Positions 10,161 to 20,880 are shown, counted from the first letter of the stretch. The stretch is DNA of 61,549 nt from JBFWUM01 sp050247255 (GCA_050247255.1 JBFWUM010000025.1:1-61549); one strand, 5' to 3'. The notes: generated by a model from the letters alone, not told the origin. Numbers and translations: made by a program.

Positions 10161-10272
10161 AGGGGGAAGGTGTTGGGGGGAAGGGGGACGGGCTGGGCAA
10201 GGGACTAGTTCCTGAGACAGCCCTTCCCCCTTCCCCCTTCCCCCTTCCCCCTTCCCCCTAACACCTTCCCCC
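10161..10272. repeat. TTCCCCC heptamer array in a convergent intergenic hairpin
   Basis: Five perfect TTCCCCC units at 10224-10258. The purine-rich 10161-10187 is complementary to 10245-10274, so the whole gap can form a long hairpin. It fills the space between the stops of apaG and the UbiD gene and could stop both transcripts. Confidence 0.88.
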
Positions 10273-12072
10273 TCAGTCCAAGTGCCCTTTCTCCGAGTCA
10301 CCCATCTCCACCCGGGCGCCCGGAAAGTATTCTGACCACCGTCGGGTGACGAGGGCTGCCGTTTCCTCGTCGCACGACAGCTCCTTCGGGAAGTTCGGCT
10401 TCAGGCGCGCATCGATCACGATGGGGCCGGTATAGGCGATGTGGTTGCGGACGATGCGCCGGTCGGCGGCGTGGATGTCGGCGGCGGGCTCGAAGCGGGT
10501 GAACGTCGTCCAGAGGAAGTTCATCGGGCTCGCCGCGGCGCGCGCGGGTTCGTCGGTCATGACGACCAGCGGCCAGTTCGCGAACCCGGCGTGCGCGGCA
10601 AAGCGGGCCGCCGCGCCCGGCTCGTCGGCGTAGCGCGGCGCGCCGACGACCAGGCAGCCGCCGCAGAACACGCGCGGCTCGAAGGCGCCCTGCGGGACGT
10701 TTCCCGGGAACTCGCGCGGCAGCTCGCGCCACGCGTCGCCGAGGCCGAGCCACACGCCCTTCGACCCGAGATTGACCTCGGGCCCGGTGTAATCGAGCGT
10801 GTCCATCGACAGGTTCGAGAATACGTAGAGATCCGTTTCGGCGTGCGTGCGCGCGAGCACGTGCTCGAGCGTGGCGCGGAAGTTCCGCAGGTCCACGTGC
10901 CGGTCGGTGACGAGCAGGAACTTGGTCAGCGACAGCTGGCCCTCGCCGAGGATGCGGAACGCGCTGGCCATCGCCTCGCGCGCGTAGCGCTGCTTGACGA
11001 CGGCGCCGGCCAGCGAGTGGTAGCCGGTCTCGCCGTACGACCAGAGCTGCTCGACGGCCGGCATCACCAGCGGGAACAGCGGCGACAGCAGGTCCTGGAG
11101 CAGGTCGCCGATATAGAAGTCCTCCTGCCGCGGCTTGCCGACGACCGTCGCCGGGTAGATGGCGTCGTTGCGGTGCGCCAGCCGCTTCACCTCGAAGACC
11201 GGGTAGTCGTGCTGCAGCGAGTAGTAGCCGTAGTGGTCGCCGAACGGCCCTTCGGGACGGCGCACGCGCGGCGCCACTTCGCCGATGAGCGCGAACTCTG
11301 CGTCCGCCACGAGCGGGTGCGCGCCAATGCCCTTCACCTGCGGCAGCTTCTGGCCGGCGATGAGCGAGGCCAGCAGCATCTCCGGGACGTTCTCCGGCAG
11401 CGGCGCGATCGCCGAGAGGATCAGTGCCGGCGGACCGCCGAGAAACACGGTGACCGGCAGCTGCTCGCCGCGCGCTTCCGCGACCTGGTAGTGGTAGCCG
11501 CCGCCCTTGCCGATCTGCCAGTGCATGCCGGTCGTCCGCTGGTCGTAGACCTGCATCCGGTACATCGCCAGGTTCGGGCCGCCGCGGTGGTCGGGGTGCG
11601 TGGTGTAGACGAGCGGCAGCGTCACGAACGGGCCGCCGTCCTCGGGCCAGCAGGTCAGCGCCGGCAGGCGATCGAGCCGCACATCGCCGGTCACGCGGTC
11701 GGTGACCGGGCCGCGCGGCAGGTTGCGCGCGCCGATGCGCAGCGCTTCGAGCGCGATGTCGCGGGCGCCCCACAGCTTGGCCGGGGTCGGCGGCAGCAGC
11801 GTTTCGGCCAGCTCGACGAGGCGGCGGATCAGCCGCAGCGGCCGCGCGCCGAACGCTAGCTCCGCGCGGCGCGCGGTGCCGAACAGGTTGGTGACGAGCG
11901 GAAACCCGGCCCCCTCCACGTTGGTGAAGAGCAACGCCGGCCCGCCCGCCGCGATCACGCGCCGGTGGATCTCGGCGGCTTCGAGGCGGGCGCTGACCGG
12001 GGCCTCCACCGTGACGAGGTCACCGTCACGGCGAAGGCGGTCGAGAAAGCTGCGGAGGTCGGGAAACGACAA
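10273..12072 (-). CDS. UbiD family (prFMN) decarboxylase
   Basis: A 599-residue UbiD-type decarboxylase of the length seen in polyprenyl-hydroxybenzoate enzymes. Family hallmarks include PALLFTNVEG, FGTARRAELAFG, RRPEGPFGDHYGYYS and a C-terminal part rich in DEPARAAASPMN-like loops. The cofactor is prenylated FMN, supplied by a UbiX not present here. The aromatic substrate (quinone precursor or catabolic) cannot be told. The start is TTG 12072, directly after the TAG of the DinB-like gene with no spacer, so it is probably translated by reinitiation. Confidence 0.88.
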   Translation of the reverse strand: MSFPDLRSFLDRLRRDGDLVTVEAPVSARLEAAEIHRRVIAAGGPALLFTNVEGAGFPLVTNLFGTARRAELAFGARPLRLIRRLVELAETLLPPTPAKLWGARDIALEALRIGARNLPRGPVTDRVTGDVRLDRLPALTCWPEDGGPFVTLPLVYTTHPDHRGGPNLAMYRMQVYDQRTTGMHWQIGKGGGYHYQVAEARGEQLPVTVFLGGPPALILSAIAPLPENVPEMLLASLIAGQKLPQVKGIGAHPLVADAEFALIGEVAPRVRRPEGPFGDHYGYYSLQHDYPVFEVKRLAHRNDAIYPATVVGKPRQEDFYIGDLLQDLLSPLFPLVMPAVEQLWSYGETGYHSLAGAVVKQRYAREAMASAFRILGEGQLSLTKFLLVTDRHVDLRNFRATLEHVLARTHAETDLYVFSNLSMDTLDYTGPEVNLGSKGVWLGLGDAWRELPREFPGNVPQGAFEPRVFCGGCLVVGAPRYADEPGAAARFAAHAGFANWPLVVMTDEPARAAASPMNFLWTTFTRFEPAADIHAADRRIVRNHIAYTGPIVIDARLKPNFPKELSCDEETAALVTRRWSEYFPGARVEMGDSEKGHLD

Positions 12073-12588
12073 CTACGTCGTCGCCGGCTCGGCGTCGGCG
12101 CTGGGGCCGTAGATGTTCGGCACCTTCGAGCCCATCGCCCGCAGATAGGCGGCAAGCTGGCCGCGGTGGTGGATGCTATGGTTGCTGGCCATGGCGATGA
12201 ACTGCACGCGCGGCATCTTCATCATCCCGAAGAAGTCGAGCGGCTGCACGAGCGTTTCGCCATCGAGCGACGTCAGGCTCGCCAGCTTGGCCGGCAGCGT
12301 CTGCGCGTAGAAATCGGCCACCGCCTTGGCGTTGCCGAACTGCGACTCGGCCTTCTTGACGGCATCGGGATCCCACGCGAAGGCGCCCTTGGCGATGCTG
12401 TCGATGAACCACATGTCCGCGGTGGCGATGTGCACCGCCAGTTCCCACGCCGAGCGCGACTTCGGATCCGGCTTATAGTCGCGGTTGTCGTCCTTCACGG
12501 CGGCGAGCACCTGCGTCGTCGCGGCGGATTCCCCCTGCCAGGCATTGCACAGCACGTCGGCGGCGGCCTTTGCACCCTCAGGATTCAT
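12073..12588 (-). CDS. DinB-like (DinB_2/YfiT fold) protein
   Basis: A 171-residue four-helix protein of the DinB superfamily. The three histidines expected for a metal site are seen in VHIATADMW and NHSIHHRGQL. Members act as thiol transferases or are of unknown role. The start ATG 12588 has a strong Shine-Dalgarno AGGAGG at 12595-12600, which settles the N-terminus; a longer frame through the neighbouring ettA is a shadow. It lies directly before the UbiD gene with zero spacing. Confidence 0.85.
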   Translation of the reverse strand: MNPEGAKAAADVLCNAWQGESAATTQVLAAVKDDNRDYKPDPKSRSAWELAVHIATADMWFIDSIAKGAFAWDPDAVKKAESQFGNAKAVADFYAQTLPAKLASLTSLDGETLVQPLDFFGMMKMPRVQFIAMASNHSIHHRGQLAAYLRAMGSKVPNIYGPSADAEPATT

Positions 12589-12605
12589 ATCGGTCCTCCT
12601 CAATA

Positions 12606-12628
12606 CCGGGACTGAAGTCCCGGGCTCC
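12606..12628. repeat. REP-like palindrome (CCGGGACTGAAGTCCCGG type)
   Basis: An eight-base perfect stem followed by GGCTCC, between ettA and the DinB-like gene. The same 23 bases recur at 38423-38445, there within a coding sequence. Confidence 0.85.
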
Positions 12629-12629
12629 T

Positions 12630-14300
<1,671 letters not shown>

Positions 14301-14478
14301 GGTGCCTCTGGAAAAGCCGCCAGTATAGCAACGGCGGGCCTCCTGGACGGGTGTCAGTGCTGCGCTGACGGGAGTGTGCGCTTGTGCGGAACGGGCACTG
14401 CGCACACCTGTTAAATCGTTGATCCAGCAGAGATTTCCCTTGCGTGCGGCTGAGCTCTTTGATTAGATCTCAGCCATT
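14301..14478. other. Divergent intergenic region, ettA / subtilase
   Basis: 178 bp without a gene. Contains an inverted repeat with perfect 8-bp arms GTGTGCGC (14374-14381) and GCGCACAC (14400-14407), which could be an operator or hairpin. I could not identify convincing -35/-10 elements. Confidence 0.4.
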
Positions 14479-16641
14479 ATGCAGTCACGATGGGGCCGAG
14501 CCTGTCTACTGCTCGCCGCGGTGCTCATGTTCATACCAGGCACCGCCGACGCGCAGGGACGGCTGACCAGGGAATTGCGGGAGCGCGCTGGCCGATCCGG
14601 CAAGTCGCGAGTCATTGTCCGCTTCGATCGCGAGTCGACGGCGGACAACGCCGTCCGCTCGGTTCGCGGCCGGCGTGTCAAGCGTCTGCGCCGCGCGCAC
14701 GTGATCGAGGTTGACAACAACCAGCTCGAACGGCTGGCGGCGCAAGGCGACGTCACGCTCGACCGCCTGGCCTCGGGCAACCTGTATCGCTCGACCGGCA
14801 CGATCGGCAGCGACGTCGTCAACCAGGCGATGCACTACACCGGCAAGGGCGTCGGCGTCGCACTCATCGATTCGGGCTACACCTACCACGATGACCTCAA
14901 CAAGCGGCACAACTCGCTGGCCGCCTGGAAGGACTTCGTGAACGGCGCGCCATTTCCCTACGACGACTGGGGCCACGGCACCCACCTGGCGGGGATCATC
15001 AGCGGCGACGGCTATGACTCGAACGGCCGGCACGCCGGCGTGGCGCCCGACGCGAAGATCCTGGCGCTGAAGGTCCTCAACAGCCGCGGCGTTGGCTACG
15101 TCAGCGACATCATCGAGGCCATCGAGTGGACCATCGAGCATCGCCAGCGCTACAACGCGCGGATCATCAACATCTCGGCGAGCGCGCCGGTGCTCGAATC
15201 GTTCCGCGAGGACCCGCTGTGCGAGGCCGTCGAGGATGCCGTCAACGCCGGCATCGTGGTGGTGGCGTCGGCCGGCAACCTGGGTAAGACGGCTGACGGC
15301 AAGAAGGTCTGGGGCGGCGTCGGCGCGCCGGGCAACTGCCCTGCCGCGCTCACCGTCGGTGCCTCGAGTTCCGAAGGCGACACGGATCGCGTGAACGACA
15401 TCATGGCGTCGTTCAGCTCGCGCGGCCCGACGCGTTTCGACATCCTGGCCAAGCCGGACGTCGCGGCACCGGCCACCGGCGTGGTGGCGCCGATCGCCCC
15501 GCTCAGCCGGCTGTATCGCGAGAAGTCGTCGGCGCTCTTCGACGGAACGGTCCGCACGTTCTTCAAGCCGTACCTGGCGCTCAGCGGCACCAGCCAGGCG
15601 GCAGCGGAGGTCAGCGGCGCGGTTGCGCTGATGCTGCAGGCGAACCCGGTGATGACGCCGAACCTGGTCAAGGCGACGCTGCAGTACACCGCGGAATTCC
15701 GGCCACAGTTCCACGCCCTCGAGCAGGGCGCCGGCTTCGTCGACGCCAGGGGCGCGGTGACGCTGGCCGAGTACCTGCTGACGGGCGCGCCCGGTTCGGT
15801 CTACCCGTCGGAGACGACGTGGTCGAAGACAGTCATCTGGGGCAACCTGCGGGTCTCGGGCGGCCTGCTGGCGCCCAACGCCAATGCCTGGGCCTGGGAC
15901 GTACTCTGGGGCTCCTCGAAGACGCCGCTCGGGGGCAAGGTGATCTGGGGCGACAACTGCCCCAACAGCCTCTGCATGGGCGCCACCCGCGGCGACAGCA
16001 GCATCTGGCGCACGGTGCGCGGCAGCTACGACGACGACAACATCGTCTGGGGCAACCACGACGACGACGACGACAACATCGTCTGGGGTAATTACGACGA
16101 CGACAACATCGTCTGGGGCAATTACTGGGACGACAACATCGTCTGGGGCAACTCCTACGATGACAACATCGTGTGGGGCAACTACTACGACGACAACATC
16201 GTCTGGGGCAACACCTACGAGGACAACATCGTCTGGGGCAACTCCTACGAGGACAACATCGTCTGGGGCAACTACGACGATGACAACATCGTCTGGGGCA
16301 ACAACCACGCCGACGAGAACATCGTCTGGGGTAATTACGACGACGACAACATCGTCTGGGGCAACTACTCCGACGACAACATCGTCTGGGGCAACTACGA
16401 CGACGACAACATCGTCTGGGGCAACTACAACGACGGCGAGAACATAGTCTGGGGCAANNNNNNNNNNNNNNNNNNNNNNNNNNNNNNNNNNNNNNNNNNN
16501 NNNNNNNNNNNNNNNNNNNNNNNNNNNNNNNNNNNNNNNNNNNNNNNNNNNNNNNNNGACAACATCGTCTGGGGCAATTACGACGACGACAACATCGTCT
16601 GGGGCAACTCCTACGACGACAACATCGTGTGGGGCAACTGA
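14479..16641 (+). CDS. S8 subtilase with C-terminal DNIVWGN repeats
   Basis: A secreted serine peptidase. It has a signal peptide (about 1-25, cleavage after ADA), an inhibitor-I9-like propeptide (about 40-95) and a subtilisin domain with Asp131 (ALIDSG), His166 (GHGTH), Asn267 (ASAGN) and Ser372 (SGTSQAA). From residue 515 to the end there are at least 17 copies of a 10-residue repeat ending in DNIVWGN, preceded by degenerate copies (VIWGN, VLWGS, VIWGD at 452-492). A 100-base gap interrupts the array, so the copy number is unknown. No sorting signal follows the repeats. The role is unknown: Asp-rich turns suggest Ca2+-bound beta-roll stacking, an inference. The GNAT gene starts two bases after its stop. 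Confidence 0.92.
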   Translation: MQSRWGRACLLLAAVLMFIPGTADAQGRLTRELRERAGRSGKSRVIVRFDRESTADNAVRSVRGRRVKRLRRAHVIEVDNNQLERLAAQGDVTLDRLASGNLYRSTGTIGSDVVNQAMHYTGKGVGVALIDSGYTYHDDLNKRHNSLAAWKDFVNGAPFPYDDWGHGTHLAGIISGDGYDSNGRHAGVAPDAKILALKVLNSRGVGYVSDIIEAIEWTIEHRQRYNARIINISASAPVLESFREDPLCEAVEDAVNAGIVVVASAGNLGKTADGKKVWGGVGAPGNCPAALTVGASSSEGDTDRVNDIMASFSSRGPTRFDILAKPDVAAPATGVVAPIAPLSRLYREKSSALFDGTVRTFFKPYLALSGTSQAAAEVSGAVALMLQANPVMTPNLVKATLQYTAEFRPQFHALEQGAGFVDARGAVTLAEYLLTGAPGSVYPSETTWSKTVIWGNLRVSGGLLAPNANAWAWDVLWGSSKTPLGGKVIWGDNCPNSLCMGATRGDSSIWRTVRGSYDDDNIVWGNHDDDDDNIVWGNYDDDNIVWGNYWDDNIVWGNSYDDNIVWGNYYDDNIVWGNTYEDNIVWGNSYEDNIVWGNYDDDNIVWGNNHADENIVWGNYDDDNIVWGNYSDDNIVWGNYDDDNIVWGNYNDGENIVWGXXXXXXXXXXXXXXXXXXXXXXXXXXXXXXXXXXDNIVWGNYDDDNIVWGNSYDDNIVWGN
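16030..16640 (+). repeat. 30-bp coding repeats (DNIVWGN array)
   Basis: About 17 visible tandem units near 30 bp (a few of 33-36 bp) with the fixed core GACAACATCGTCTGGGGC. Variation is concentrated in the three codons before DN. The array is highly homogenised, which explains the assembly gap inside it. Confidence 0.95.
16458..16557. other. Assembly gap (100 N) inside the subtilase repeats
   Basis: Exactly 100 Ns, the usual placeholder for a gap of unknown size. The reading frame continues across it only because the placeholder length happens to fit, so true repeat number is not known. Confidence 0.98.
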
Positions 16642-16643
16642 TC

Positions 16644-17300
16644 ATGGAAAAGATGCCCTACCAAGACGGACTGCTTGCTGACACGACGATGACTCAGCCC
16701 TCGCACATCACCACGTCACTGCAGGAAACCGACTGGCAGTCGGGCCTGCCGGTCAAGGTCGGCTCCAAGGTCAGCATCCGCGAGCTGCGGCTCAGCGACG
16801 CGCACGCGCTGTTCGCGATGCTGACGACCGAGGAAGTGCAGAAGTTCATCTCGCCGCCGCCGACGACCCTCGAAGGGTTCGAGCGGTTCATCGTCTGGAC
16901 GCACCGGGAGCGCGCCGAGGGGCGGTATGCCTGCTTCGCGGTCGTGCCGCACGGCAGCGACCATGCGATCGGCATCTTCCAGATCCGCCAGCTCGACTTC
17001 AACTTCGAGACGGGGGAATGGGGCTTCGCGCTCGGCGCCGAATACTGGGGCACCGGCGTGTTCGTCGATGCGGCGCGGATGGTCCTCGACTTCGTCTTCG
17101 GCACGCTGAACGTGCACCGCCTGGAGGCGCGCTCGGCGCTCGGGAACGGCCGCGGCAACTCGGCCATCCTCAAGCTGGGCGCCGTGCACGAAGGCGTGCT
17201 GCGGAAGTCGTTCCTCCGCAACGGCCGCTACCAGGACCAGAACATGTGGTCGATCCTCGACGAGGACTGGTGGACCGCCCGCGAGCGGCTCCCCCGCTAG
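16644..17300 (+). CDS. GNAT acetyltransferase (RimJ/RimL type)
   Basis: A 218-residue acetyltransferase of the Acetyltransf_3 group. N-terminal VSIRELRLSDAHALFAML, the acetyl-CoA region GFALGAEYWGTGVFVDAARMV and LNVHRLEARSALGNGRGNSAILKLGA match the RimJ/RimL pattern. These enzymes acetylate protein N-termini or small amines. It starts two bases after the subtilase stop, so the two are almost surely co-translated. Whether it modifies the subtilase is only a guess. It is followed by a strong terminator-like hairpin. Confidence 0.85.
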   Translation: MEKMPYQDGLLADTTMTQPSHITTSLQETDWQSGLPVKVGSKVSIRELRLSDAHALFAMLTTEEVQKFISPPPTTLEGFERFIVWTHRERAEGRYACFAVVPHGSDHAIGIFQIRQLDFNFETGEWGFALGAEYWGTGVFVDAARMVLDFVFGTLNVHRLEARSALGNGRGNSAILKLGAVHEGVLRKSFLRNGRYQDQNMWSILDEDWWTARERLPR

Positions 17301-17320
17301 GCGAGCGACCTACCGTCAGA

Positions 17321-17353
17321 GTAGAGGGGCCGGCGTCAGCCGGCCCTTTCTAC
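17321..17353. terminator. Terminator-like hairpin after the GNAT gene
   Basis: Perfect 8-bp stem GGGCCGGC / GCCGGCCC with loop GTCA, flanked by GTAG and CTAC. It is followed by only a short T run (TTTC). A similar GTAG-stem-CTAC hairpin occurs at 26026-26057. Confidence 0.65.
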
Positions 17354-17388
17354 GTACGGAAATATTGGAGGTTCCGGAGCACGCAGCC

Positions 17389-17611
17389 TAACCACAGAGA
17401 CGCGGAGACACGGGGACGCGCAGAGGGGCCGTTCGACGTTGGCTGCGCAGCAGCCAACGCAGACGACAAGAGGACTGCGGATTCAACAAGCCCTGCCACG
17501 ATCTCGTGGCTTGTTGAGCCGTAGTCCTCTTGTCGTCTGTGGCCGCCTCCGGCGGCCGTCGAACGGCCCGCGGCCCTGTGCGTCTCTGCGGCTCTGCGTC
17601 CCTGTGGTTAA
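17389..17611. repeat. 222-bp cruciform element with side hairpins
   Basis: The ends TAACCACAG and CTGTGGTTA are complementary. Inside are matching 13-bp arms GGGCCGTTCGACG / CGTCGAACGGCCC and inner arms of about 30 bp (CAGACGACAAGAGGAC and complement). Two unrelated side hairpins sit at equivalent places: TTGGCTGC-GCA-GCAGCCAA (17439-17457) and GGCCGCC-TCC-GGCGGCC (17541-17557). It fills the gap between the GNAT and M16 genes. A half copy lies at 22115-22194. Confidence 0.9.
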
Positions 17612-17633
17612 GCTGCGGCCTCCGCGCACTCCC

Positions 17634-20480
17634 TCACTCTGGCAGCAGCGTGATCACGGTATAGCGGTCGGCCGGGAAGTATTTCTGCAGCGCGGCGTGG
17701 ATGTTCTCCGCCGACAGCGACTCGGTCCGCGCCGGGCGCTCGGCGATCCGGCGCAGGTCCCAGCCATACAGGTGAAGCGTCTGCATCGAGCCGAGCCAGT
17801 AGTTGTTCTGGCGCATGGCCGTTTCGATGTCGCGCTTCTCGGTCTCCTTCACCCGCTGGACATCGGCGGCGGTCGGGCCCTCCTTGCGAAGGCGATCGAG
17901 CTCGGCCAGCACGCTGCTGACCAGCTTGTCGACGTTCTCCGGCGCGCTGCCGAACTGCACGGTCGTCGTGCCGTAGCCGGGCTGCGGCAGGGTGCTGGAG
18001 AAGCCGACGCCGACGCTGTACGTCCCGCCGAGTTCCTCGCGCAGGATGTCGCGCAGCTTCACCTGCACCAGCGTGGTCGCGGCGTTGAGGCGATGAATTT
18101 CCAGCTCCTCCAGGCCGGGGTCGGCGAAGAAGCTCATGATCGTCGAGGCGCGCGGCTCCTGCCCCTTGCGGACCTGTTCGCGGATGACGTCGCGCGGGAA
18201 CTGCAGCCGGACCTCCCCAATCTTCGCCGTGGACTGGCCGGTCGAGGGGAGCGACGCGACGTAGGTCGTCAGCAGCGGGGTGATCCGCTCGATCTCGAAC
18301 GCCCCGGCAATGAAGAACGTGAAGTCGGCGGCGTTGGCGAACCGCGCCTTGTAGAACTCCGCCATCCGCCCCGCGTCGAGACGATCGATGTCTGCGAGCG
18401 TCAGTGGGCGGCAGGAGTAGTGGTCCATCGTGTTGATGCAGCGGGCCCGCTCGCCGAAGACCGATCCGGGGTTCTGCGCCTGGTTGGCCACCGCCGCGCG
18501 GAGACGGCGCTGCATCAGCTCGAACCCCTCGGGGGTCATGTCGGGCGACGTGAAATTGAGGTAGAGCAGCTGGAACGCCGTCTCGAGGTCGCGCGGCGAG
18601 GCCGACCCGGAGACGCCGTGGGTGTTGCTGCCGATGAACGCCGACGCGCTGGCGATCTTCCCCGCCAGCAGCTTACCGAGGTCCACCGGCGTAAAGCCAC
18701 CCAGCCCGGACAGGCCGACCAGCGACGCGCTCAGCGAGGCGTCGCGGTAGCCGGCCTCGCCAACCAGCGAGGTACCCCCCTTCGAGTAACCGGTAAAGAG
18801 GACCTGGTCGTTCTTGAAGTCGGTCGGCTTGAGGTAGACCTCGACCCCGTTGGACAGCGTCAGCACGGTCACGCCGATCTCGGGGATCTCGCGCCGCGAG
18901 CGGACGGTGCCTGCTTCCGGGGCCCTGGCCAGCAGGTCGCGGCCGGCGATGCCGTCCTCCCACGGGGTGAGTGTCGCCGTCTCGCCGCGGCGGAGCGCCT
19001 CCCGCAGTGCGACCTCCGTGACCGGGGCCAGCCCCTCCTTCTCGGGCGCAACGGTAAGGACGACCTGGTTCGTGCCCGCCGTCCACTGGCGGAGGAGGCC
19101 TGCGGCCTCGGCGGCGGTGATTGACGGGATGAACTGCTGCGCCAGCCGGTACTCGACCTCGATACCGGGCGCCGGTTCTCCCTGGAGGAAGAGCGACACC
19201 AGCTCGTTGGTCAGGCCACCGCTTTCCGCCTTGTCGCGCTCGTTGTAGCTCCGTTCGTAGCCGGCCAGCAGCGCCCGCTTCGCCCGATCGAGCTCCGCCG
19301 CGCCGAAGCCGAACTGCTCCACCCGCTCGATCTCCTGCGTCAGCGCGGCCAGCCCCTCGGCGATGCCGCCATCGTTCACGCGCGCAAACGCCGTGAACGC
19401 CTCGAGGGTGCGGCCGAGGGAGTCGCCGCCGGTGGACGCCGCCAGGAACGGCGCGTCGGCCCGCCGCGCGATTTCCGAGAGCCGCGCGTTCAGCATCTGG
19501 TAGGCGAGCGACTGCACCAGGAGATCGCGGTAGTCGCCAACCGTGCGCAGCGACTCGAGCGGCCGCTTGTGCAGAACGGTGACCGTCGAGGCCTGCGCCT
19601 CGCGATCGGTGGCGAGCGCAAAGCGCGTCTCCTCGTGCGGCGGAATCGGATACATCGGCCGCGGCTCGGCCTCGCCACGGCCGCGAAGCCCGCCGAAGGC
19701 CTGCCGGACCAACCGCTCCGCCGCCGCCGGATCGATGTCGCCGACGACCACCACACCCATGCGTTCGGGACGGTAATGCTCGTCGTAGAAGTCGCGCAGG
19801 CGCTGCGGCGTGAAGCCGCGCAGCACGTCCGGCGTGCCGATGGGCAGCCGGCGCGCATAGCGCGAATCGCCGTAGATCGCCGGCTCCTGGATCGTCTGGA
19901 TGCGCGAGCCGACGCCGAGGCGGCCGCGCCATTCCTCCAGCACGACGCCGCGCTCCTTCTCGATTTCGACCGGATCGAGCGTCATGCCGCCGCCGAAGTC
20001 GCTGAGCACCTGCATGCCGCGCGCGAGCAGCCCGTCGCGGTCGGTCGGCACCTCCAGCATGTAGACCGTCTCGTCATAGCTGGTATAGGCGTTGACGTGG
20101 GCCCCGAAGCGGGCGCCGATCGACTCCATGTAGGCCACCAGCTCGCCCGGCTTGAAATTCGTCGTGCCGTTGAACGCCATGTGCTCGAGCACGTGCGCCA
20201 GCCCACGCTGGTCGTCGTCCTCGTCGATCGACCCGGCCTTGACCGCCAGCCGCAGCAGCGCCCGGTTCTCGGGGCGCCCGTTCCGGCGGATATAGAAGGT
20301 GATGCCGTTCGGCAGCTGGCCGGTCCGGATGGCGGGGTCATTGGCCAGCGGCGCCGCCAGGTCAGGCGCCGGCGGCGCCTGGGCCAGGGCGGCGGCAGCG
20401 CCGGCAAGGAGCACCATCACCACGAGCACGGCGCGGTATGCTCCCGTGATGCGGCTCAAGATCACACGGCTCGATTCCAC
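17634..20480 (-). CDS. Large M16 (insulinase/PqqL-like) zinc peptidase
   Basis: A 948-residue periplasmic peptidase with an N-terminal hydrophobic signal (about 14-34). The inverted zinc motif HVLEH (HVLEHMAFNGT, near residue 94) and the downstream Glu (EEWRGR region) identify an active M16 N-domain. Two M16_C-like regions and a second degenerate N-domain make up the double-module, PqqL-like length. It would degrade peptides in the periplasm. The start is uncertain: GTG 20480 or GTG 20465 both overlap the divergent dut gene, and a start at ATG about 20417 would leave a very short signal. Confidence 0.9.
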   Translation of the reverse strand: MESSRVILSRITGAYRAVLVVMVLLAGAAAALAQAPPAPDLAAPLANDPAIRTGQLPNGITFYIRRNGRPENRALLRLAVKAGSIDEDDDQRGLAHVLEHMAFNGTTNFKPGELVAYMESIGARFGAHVNAYTSYDETVYMLEVPTDRDGLLARGMQVLSDFGGGMTLDPVEIEKERGVVLEEWRGRLGVGSRIQTIQEPAIYGDSRYARRLPIGTPDVLRGFTPQRLRDFYDEHYRPERMGVVVVGDIDPAAAERLVRQAFGGLRGRGEAEPRPMYPIPPHEETRFALATDREAQASTVTVLHKRPLESLRTVGDYRDLLVQSLAYQMLNARLSEIARRADAPFLAASTGGDSLGRTLEAFTAFARVNDGGIAEGLAALTQEIERVEQFGFGAAELDRAKRALLAGYERSYNERDKAESGGLTNELVSLFLQGEPAPGIEVEYRLAQQFIPSITAAEAAGLLRQWTAGTNQVVLTVAPEKEGLAPVTEVALREALRRGETATLTPWEDGIAGRDLLARAPEAGTVRSRREIPEIGVTVLTLSNGVEVYLKPTDFKNDQVLFTGYSKGGTSLVGEAGYRDASLSASLVGLSGLGGFTPVDLGKLLAGKIASASAFIGSNTHGVSGSASPRDLETAFQLLYLNFTSPDMTPEGFELMQRRLRAAVANQAQNPGSVFGERARCINTMDHYSCRPLTLADIDRLDAGRMAEFYKARFANAADFTFFIAGAFEIERITPLLTTYVASLPSTGQSTAKIGEVRLQFPRDVIREQVRKGQEPRASTIMSFFADPGLEELEIHRLNAATTLVQVKLRDILREELGGTYSVGVGFSSTLPQPGYGTTTVQFGSAPENVDKLVSSVLAELDRLRKEGPTAADVQRVKETEKRDIETAMRQNNYWLGSMQTLHLYGWDLRRIAERPARTESLSAENIHAALQKYFPADRYTVITLLPE

Positions 20481-20880
20481 GGTCCCTCTCCCTGGCTACG
20501 GCACCGACGAGGCTGCCGGCTTCGATTTGGCGGCGGCGCACGACACCACGGTGCCGCCGCGCCAGGTGGCGCTCATTCGGACCGGCCTCGTCATCGAGGT
20601 CCCGTCCGGACATTTCCTGGGGATTTTCGCCCGAAGCAGCACCCCGCTCAAGCGCGGCCTGCTGGTAGCCAACGGGGTCGGCGTCATCGATCCCGACTAT
20701 TCAGGCCCGGAGGACGAGGTGATGATCCAGGTGCTGAACTTCACGGATGCGCCTGTGATCGTGAAACGTGGCGACCGGCTGGCCCAGGGCATCGTCTTAC
20801 CCGCTCCCCGGGTGACCTGGAATGAGGTGGCGGCCATTCGCAGCGTCACCCGGGGCGGGTTCGGCGCAACTGGTAACTAA
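20449..20880 (+). CDS. dut: dUTP diphosphatase
   Basis: A 143-residue trimeric dUTPase with all five motifs: GTDEAAGFDLAA, FARSSTPLKRG, GVIDPDYSG, KRGDRLAQ and the C-terminal RGGFGATG. It hydrolyses dUTP to dUMP, limiting uracil in DNA and feeding dTMP synthesis. ATG 20449 gives the family start MRLKITRLD. This start lies inside the divergent 5' end of the M16 gene, an unusual head-to-head overlap. An assembly gap follows seven bases after the stop. Confidence 0.95.
   Translation: MRLKITRLDSTVPLPGYGTDEAAGFDLAAAHDTTVPPRQVALIRTGLVIEVPSGHFLGIFARSSTPLKRGLLVANGVGVIDPDYSGPEDEVMIQVLNFTDAPVIVKRGDRLAQGIVLPAPRVTWNEVAAIRSVTRGGFGATGN

Noticed and set aside
17389..17611. tRNA or known riboswitch in the 222-bp structured gap
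   Set aside because: No acceptor stem with CCA, anticodon arm or conserved riboswitch core is visible. The symmetry fits a palindromic repeat better.
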